From contig DATFYM010000161.1 of NCBI GenBank assembly GCA_035315065.1, positions 1 to 18,792 on the forward strand: 18,792 nt of DNA, given 5' to 3'. This stretch comes from DATFYM01 sp035315065 (lineage in GTDB: Bacteria; Acidobacteriota; Terriglobia; UBA7540). The notes below the pieces were generated by a model. It did no database searches, was not told the DNA's origin, and worked only from the letters and a program-made list of their open reading frames with translations. This document shows, one piece after another, positions 16,001-18,792 of the stretch. Every line of letters begins with the position of its first letter. Within the stretch, counting starts at the first letter, position 1. A program made the position numbers and the translations under genes.

Positions 16001-16520
16001 AGACGGCACCACCGGTGACGTTCTGCCGGGAACCAACATCGGATCCTTCGGTCGCAGCGTAACCCCTTCCAACATCAACAATTACATCAACAGTTACAAC
16101 AGTAAGTACGGCGGGCAACTTACCCCTGCCGGGCAAGCGCTGGTCAGCGCCAATCTGTTCAGCGCGTCCCAGTTACAGCAACTGGGCGCGGTGGCTCCCA
16201 CTTTGGCCCTGGCTCCGGCAGGAGAAGTCGGCATGGGAGGCTTGTTCACGGCTGACCTCGGGCTCACTTACGTATTCCATATCCGCGAGTCGATTACCGT
16301 GGAGCCAAGCCTCACCATCTACAACGTGACCAACTCACAAAACTTCGATCAAGGCAACGTGCTCCTGAGCGGCGCTCTGCAGGCGGCCGGAGCTCCGGCC
16401 GCAGGTTCGGCCAACAGCACAACTTATGGTGAACGTACCACCCACGTTACGCTGGGTTCCGGCGTGTACGGACTTGGGGGTCCCCGGGTCCTCGAGTGGG
16501 GCTTGAAGTTTACCTTCTAA
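13035..16520 (+). CDS. Oar-like TonB-dependent receptor with carboxypeptidase-regulatory domain
   Basis: This is a 1161-residue outer-membrane protein. A signal peptide ends near A35 (LSLRA-QT). Next is a carboxypeptidase-regulatory-like beta domain (about 38-125, GTVTDPTGAVIPGAPV), a plug domain (about 135-260, with the typical ELPINGRNFLQLAQLEPGV), then a large barrel ending WGLKFTF. Such Oar-like proteins are numerous in Acidobacteriota and are thought to import or bind large substrates with TonB energy; the ligand here is unknown. No SusD partner, glycosidase or TonB gene is nearby, and I see no clear TonB box. All eight mature cysteines fall in four close pairs (439/448, 673/690, 810/819, 848/850), which suggests loop disulfides. 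AAGGAGG (13023-13029) lies 5 nt before the ATG. A decayed copy of its 3' end lies at 17044-17145. Confidence 0.93.
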   Translation: MAKTEVSRRTKSFLCFSGLATLMVFLCVPLSLRAQTSISTGNILGTVTDPTGAVIPGAPVKITNQATGLKLDLTTNSSGAYDSGPLTPGDYGVRVEVKGFSAAQLTITVLVGNTTNGNVTLTVGSASTTVEVEASGVQVNTEQATVQGVITTQQIEELPINGRNFLQLAQLEPGVQIQDGAVFDPTKNGFSSISFGGRYGRTARIEVDGGDISDENVGTTTTNIPASAIQEFQMEQSTLDLSSGMTSSGAVNITSRSGTNALHGEGFYDGRWHNMAARVAPEDLFFRREQFGGNVGGPIIKDKLFFFLDAERSRQDYAAPVQLSGPFAPLSTSINQPFKENDAFARMDYQVTSSMKAFYRYTYNINSNVVPFILNTFSPFLNRDHAQDHLAGLDWTTGKFTHSFRFEFLRFANQISDASAGIYDPAPGIELAIGGDPFCLTGGADVFCSGASFLAPQVTQQHDLEFKYDGSTIRGNHVILYGGEINRILGGGFASFLALAPSVGDAYTAADQAAAAKGPFPGGAGNPLNYPVDDVTLGNGQGFSTAIPRFGFPAGGQFDTRFSAYVGDNWKIRPNLNISLGLHYIRDTGRSDSQLGPNAAINQFGAGLGDPVHQPNKNFGPQIGVAWDPWKTGKTVIRAGGGMYYENTVWNNVLFDAPARLQKGLFLGFNPGCGSLTFPGGVAVDATNICGQPVGTVASQIINIQHQYQSDTLAAGPASNGSYIGTTLTDNSNTSTNLFAPNFRTPYSIQLNAGIQHEFGSGTVLSVDYLRNRALHYLVYYDTNHVGAARYLDTNAALSAINATNQSFGCPVGTGGINCAIQAGATISSYAGNGLDSGSAITGGFPGCNCAFPGVNPNVGQNYMLQPIGHSIYNGLDVSLKQRVSKPMPGVKAANLQVSYSLSRINSMVTDQDFGGAVVDWDNYNHFIGPNALDRTNQFSFGGVADLGKGVRLSLIAHADSSLPLTLTLPPGAQREASSGQIFQSDITGDGTTGDVLPGTNIGSFGRSVTPSNINNYINSYNSKYGGQLTPAGQALVSANLFSASQLQQLGAVAPTLALAPAGEVGMGGLFTADLGLTYVFHIRESITVEPSLTIYNVTNSQNFDQGNVLLSGALQAAGAPAAGSANSTTYGERTTHVTLGSGVYGLGGPRVLEWGLKFTF

Positions 16521-16555
16521 CAAAACCGCAGCCGCGACAAACCTGGTCTAAATCA

Positions 16556-16593
16556 CCAGTGGCTAACGAGGAGCAATCCTCGCTAGCCACTGG
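16556..16593 (+). terminator. Strong hairpin downstream of the receptor gene
   Basis: Two 17-nt arms (16556-16572 and 16577-16593) pair with one mismatch around a GCAA tetraloop. The stem starts 35 nt past the stop. A short T run (CTTTTG) comes only about 20 nt later, so termination may be partial. The following CACTTGTCACTTGCCACTT continues the same short CACT-type repeat, so the hairpin may itself be a dispersed repeat. It lies between two convergent genes and could serve both. Confidence 0.6.
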
Positions 16594-16624
16594 CCACTTG
16601 TCACTTGCCACTTTTGTCCGTCCC

Positions 16625-16948
16625 TCACGGCGTGATCTGACGCCGTAGCTGTTTGGCCAGTTTTTCGATTTCCTTCAGTTGCTGGCTCAGGTCGCTAGGC
16701 AGTTGGCCCTTCGTGACTTGGTCAATCGCAGCCGGGATCGACTGGGCGCGTTTGAGCAATTCATCAGCCTCCGACTTAAGCTTGGCGGGGTCCACGCCGG
16801 GCGCTTTCGCCTTAATCTGCGGCGGTACCTCATTGCGGTCCTCAGCTTTCGCGGCTTCTCGCGAACCGGGCCGGAACACCGGCTGCTGAGCAGACGAGAA
16901 TTGGGAGAATAGCAGGGCAGCGAAAAGTACCCGCGTTATTGTACGCAT
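16625..16948 (-). CDS. Small secreted hypothetical protein
   Basis: This 107-residue protein has a clear signal peptide (about 1-20, LFAALLFSQFSSA-QQ). The charged mature region is Lys/Glu/Pro-rich, with a predicted helical second half (DPAKLKSEADELLKRAQ, then DLSQQLKEIEKLAKQLRRQI). It has no cysteine and no domain I can name. It would be periplasmic or exported, possibly a coiled-coil protein. GAGGT (minus strand, 16958-16954) lies 5 nt before the ATG, and a good promoter sits at 16992-17020, so expression is well supported. It is convergent with the receptor gene. Confidence 0.78.
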   Translation of the reverse strand: MRTITRVLFAALLFSQFSSAQQPVFRPGSREAAKAEDRNEVPPQIKAKAPGVDPAKLKSEADELLKRAQSIPAAIDQVTKGQLPSDLSQQLKEIEKLAKQLRRQITP

Positions 16949-16991
16949 GACTTACCTCACCCTCAACTCCGCTCGGCCAGTTCTTGCTCGT

Positions 16992-17020
16992 ATCATGTGA
17001 AAGCTCGACGTGTTTGTCAA
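16992..17020 (-). promoter_or_regulatory. Promoter of the small secreted protein gene
   Basis: On the minus strand a perfect TTGACA (17020-17015) is separated by 17 nt from CATGAT (16997-16992; 4/6). The start codon lies 43 nt beyond the -10. This is the best promoter match I found in the window. Confidence 0.5.
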
Positions 17021-17043
17021 GGATGGAATCGTTCTTGTTGCGG

Positions 17044-17145
17044 CTGTGGCGAACGTACCAAGGGATGTTACGCACGGTTGCGGCTTGTACAGACTTTGGG
17101 GACCCCCCCTGGGTTCTTGAGGAGGGCTTGAAGTTTACCTTCTAG
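17044..17145 (+). pseudogene. Decayed 3' end of an Oar-like receptor gene
   Basis: This segment aligns with the last ~95 bp of the receptor gene (about 16427-16520). Both share GAACGTACC, GTTACGC, a GGCNTGTAC block, an ACTT-plus-G-run block, and an identical stretch of 21 bases over the end (16499-16519 versus 17124-17144). At least two indels break the frame and an in-frame stop is present, so no product is made. Similarity resumes downstream (16525-16544 versus 17168-17187, 16 of 20 identical), so the 3' flank was copied too. It is a remnant of a second receptor gene. Confidence 0.8.
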
Positions 17146-17179
17146 AATCGCAAATCAATCAGAAACAACTGCGGCCGCG

Positions 17180-17212
17180 CCACACCTCATGGCCGGTTGT
17201 TTCCTGAGGTGA
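17180..17212. repeat. Inverted repeat after the receptor remnant
   Basis: CACACCTCA and TGAGGTGAG form a 9-bp stem with one mismatch around about 15 nt. It may be the former terminator of the lost receptor gene. Confidence 0.35.
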
Positions 17213-17276
17213 GTCCAAGCGGAGGTGAACGAGTTCGGCCGCAGTTGGAGCGATTTGTTATGCTTCCTTTACTTTC

Positions 17277-17344
17277 TCGCTGAAAGCTGATAGCTGATGG
17301 CCGACAACTTTTTTCGACAGTTCTGTTGAAAACCCTGTGGAAAA
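17277..17344. repeat. Solo AGCTGA repeat and TTTTCNACA 9-mer cluster
   Basis: 17277-17317 matches the right arm of the hairpin at 5731-5806 and its flank (GCTGAAAGCTGA..., later CTTTTTTCGA). It is followed by three related 9-mers: TTTTCGACA (17311-17319), then, inverted, TGTTGAAAA (17324-17332) and TGTGGAAAA (17336-17344). The first two make a hairpin with a 4-nt loop. Confidence 0.6.
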
Positions 17345-18024
17345 ACCGGCCACCTTCGCTCTAACCATCCGAGCCTAAAGGACGTTGAGCGCTTTGCACC
17401 AAAGTTCAGCAAAAGCCTCATCTGATTGAGAATGAATAAGTTAAATCAAAAGCGCGAGGATCTTTGGGTCGGCCAAGCCCCAGGCGCGAACGTTCTCTCG
17501 ACCGCAGATCCGCGGAAGTATCATAAACTTAAAATATTCTTCTTTACAATGGCCACTGAAGGTGTATCATAACTCTTGGCCCATTTCTTACCGGCCAACC
17601 GACCGGCAAAGCTTGAACCACGGGGGTGTCCGGGAAGGAAAGAAAATGTTGGGGCGGATGCCCCCAGTTGGTGAGGGAAGCGCTGGGTTTCGGCCGGCAG
17701 ATGGCGGAAAAATACATGGAAGACGTAGTATTTATTCTACGATCTGACGGTCAAGAGGAGTTAAGGAATGCGCCAGTCGTTGACAGATCCAAGAACGCCA
17801 GCCGGGCGCAAGAGGTTTTCCCGAGCTCGAGGATAAGGTAACTCATGTTTTTTCTGGCGATTAATGAATGCAGGAAAGGCCGCAAATGCCGGGAACAGGG
17901 GTGGGCGGCGGATGGCTGGGAGGCCCGATAGGTCGCTCACGGCGAGCACGGCAATCTGCGAAAATTCGAAAATGGCTCAAACGAACCCAATCAAGTGGTT
18001 TATAATCAATGGAATGACATCAAG
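17345..18024. other. Non-coding stretch with one promoter-like site
   Basis: I see no convincing gene. A TTTACA (17543-17548)-16 nt-TATCAT (17565-17570) pair looks like a sigma-70 promoter on the plus strand. It precedes two overlapping short frames (17562-17747, 61 codons; 17626-17841, 71 codons) that lack good ribosome sites and recognisable features. A small hairpin, GGGGC-GGAT-GCCCC, lies near 17651. A short non-coding RNA or a small protein cannot be excluded. Confidence 0.4.
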
Positions 18025-18153
18025 AACGAAGCCAAAACGAAGCCAAGACGGATCCAATAAGTCCTTTAGAATTGATTAACCCTAAAAAAACGAAGCCAAA
18101 ACGGAGCCAATAAGTCCTTTAGATCGGATATCCCCAAAAAAACGAAGCCAAAT
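18025..18153. repeat. 52/53-bp tandem repeat array (AACGAAGCC)
   Basis: Units start with AACGAAGCCAA at 18036, 18089 and 18141 (periods 53 and 52); the third is truncated after about 13 bases. Units one and two share an AATAAGTCCTTTAGA block and an A-rich end (CCCTAAAAA / CCCCAAAAA). A half copy of the head (AACGAAGCC) also lies at 18025. There is no open frame with coding character across it. Confidence 0.8.
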
Positions 18154-18282
18154 CGCTGCAGAACCGCGAAGTTCATTCTATAGTAAATATAAAAAGCATT
18201 AACACATTAACATTTGACTCGCCGGTATTCGACCGACCTGCCGTTTGGCCTTCCCCCAAAGTCATTGGTATCCGGTTTCGCT

Positions 18283-18334
18283 GTAGGAGCGACCCTGGAG
18301 TTCGCTCCCCTGCCGAGACAGGCACAAGGCCTAC
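18283..18334. repeat. Nested palindrome (cloverleaf-like)
   Basis: An outer GTAGG/CCTAC pair (18283-18287, 18330-18334) encloses a perfect 7-bp hairpin, GGAGCGA/TCGCTCC (18286-18308), and a small one, CCTG-CCGAGA-CAGG. The outer arm overlaps the inner by two bases, so the two stems compete at their edge. The right part is related to the palindrome inside the adaptor gene at 6679-6693. Confidence 0.5.
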
Positions 18335-18443
18335 CCCCGAGCGGGCTACAAATGGAGCATACCGTACTAGTCAGCAATCGACCAAGGTCGGCAGGCGCAG
18401 ATCCAGGGGACGGAGGCAGCGGCACGCGGAAGGGGCAAGGATA

Positions 18444-18653
18444 GGTGGTGGTGTCATTTGGGGAAGAATGGAATCCACAGACTATGCAGATTTCGGCGAT
18501 TAAGAGAAGAAGGGCTCGACAAAGAGTAACCAGCAAATGGTGGCTTCATTGGTTTTGTGATAGCGCCGAGTGCGCGGCCTGTCGCTCTTTTCTAAATCTG
18601 AGAAATCTGCGTAATCTGTGGATTCTCTTCTTTTGTCAAATGACACCACTACC
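18444..18653. repeat. 210-bp inverted-repeat (MITE-like) element
   Basis: The left arm 18444-18493 and right arm 18603-18653 are inverted copies. The outer 17 nt match at 16 positions (GGTGGTGGTGTCATTTG against the complement of CAAATGACACCACTACC), and the inner GAATCCACAGA...GCAGATTT segment is also conserved. The centre is about 109 bp with no transposase. A 92-codon frame at 18445-18723 runs through it but is the translated repeat. Confidence 0.75.
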
Positions 18654-18792
18654 CCAAAAACCGCGATTGAAGCGCTTAGGGATTCTTTGGGGTCCCGTGG
18701 GCCGTCGTAAATTGTGGTCCTAGGCGGCCCGATGTGAACTGCGGCACGGGTTGGGCTGATTTTTACATCGCCATTACCTGCGCACTGACCGG
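18654..18792. other. Non-coding right edge
   Basis: No gene is visible. A CCCCAAA ... TTTGGGG inverted repeat (about 18652-18692) flanks a short AAGCGCTT palindrome. Confidence 0.35.

Noticed and set aside
17311..17344. Replication origin
   Set aside because: The 9-mers deviate from the DnaA-box consensus and no dnaA, dnaN or other origin-associated gene is in the window.
17626..17841. 71-codon frame downstream of the TTTACA/TATCAT site
   Set aside because: GTG start without a ribosome site and no recognisable domain; kept only as a remark in the non-coding region entry.
18025..18153. Possible CRISPR array
   Set aside because: Units are near-identical along their length with no unique spacers, only about 2.2 copies, and no cas genes nearby.
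18445..18723. 92-codon frame at the right edge
   Set aside because: It is the translated inverted-repeat element; the repetitive NLRNL pattern comes from the DNA repeat.

Overview
The window looks like chromosomal DNA from a GC-rich, outer-membrane-bearing soil-type bacterium, most likely an Acidobacteriota member. This is an inference. It rests on a large Oar-like TonB-dependent receptor with an N-terminal carboxypeptidase-regulatory-like domain, two big porins, an RND tripartite efflux operon, and many short degenerate intergenic repeats of kinds I associate with soil Acidobacteria assemblies (recalled, not checked). No tRNA, rRNA, transposase or CRISPR array is visible.

Layout. 168-2045 (minus) and 2730-4499 (plus) are two divergently transcribed outer-membrane porins with different barrels. 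They share the same N-terminal plan: signal peptide, short coiled coil, and a Pro/Ala linker with the same NLGQVASL.PVIPA motif. Next come a small predicted membrane or secreted protein (4643-5020) and a secreted protein of unknown function (5170-5664). A strong hairpin built from degenerate AGCTGA repeats follows (5731-5806), then an RraA-like family protein (5853-6566).

6637-12500 is a tight three-gene operon: periplasmic adaptor, RND inner-membrane permease, TolC-like outer-membrane channel. The first two genes abut with no gap and the last two overlap by 4 nt. Together they would form one envelope-spanning efflux pump. The permease has an unusual proton-relay signature: the second TM4 Asp is Asn and the TM10 Lys is Ser. 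Short palindromes are translated inside two variable segments of this operon.

13035-16520 encodes the 1161-residue Oar-like receptor and ends before a long perfect-arm hairpin. A small secreted protein lies opposite (16625-16948, minus) with a good promoter. Just beyond it is a decayed copy of the 3' end of the receptor gene (17044-17145), evidence of a lost second receptor. From about 17190 to the right edge (about 1.6 kb) I find no convincing gene. This stretch holds a solo AGCTGA repeat, a cluster of TTTTCNACA 9-mers, a 52/53-bp tandem array, a nested palindrome related to one inside the adaptor gene, and a 210-bp inverted-repeat element.

I see no clear new defence or mobile system. The most unusual points are the shared porin N-terminal module, the altered RND relay, the palindromes translated inside genes, the receptor remnant, and the repeat-rich 3' segment.
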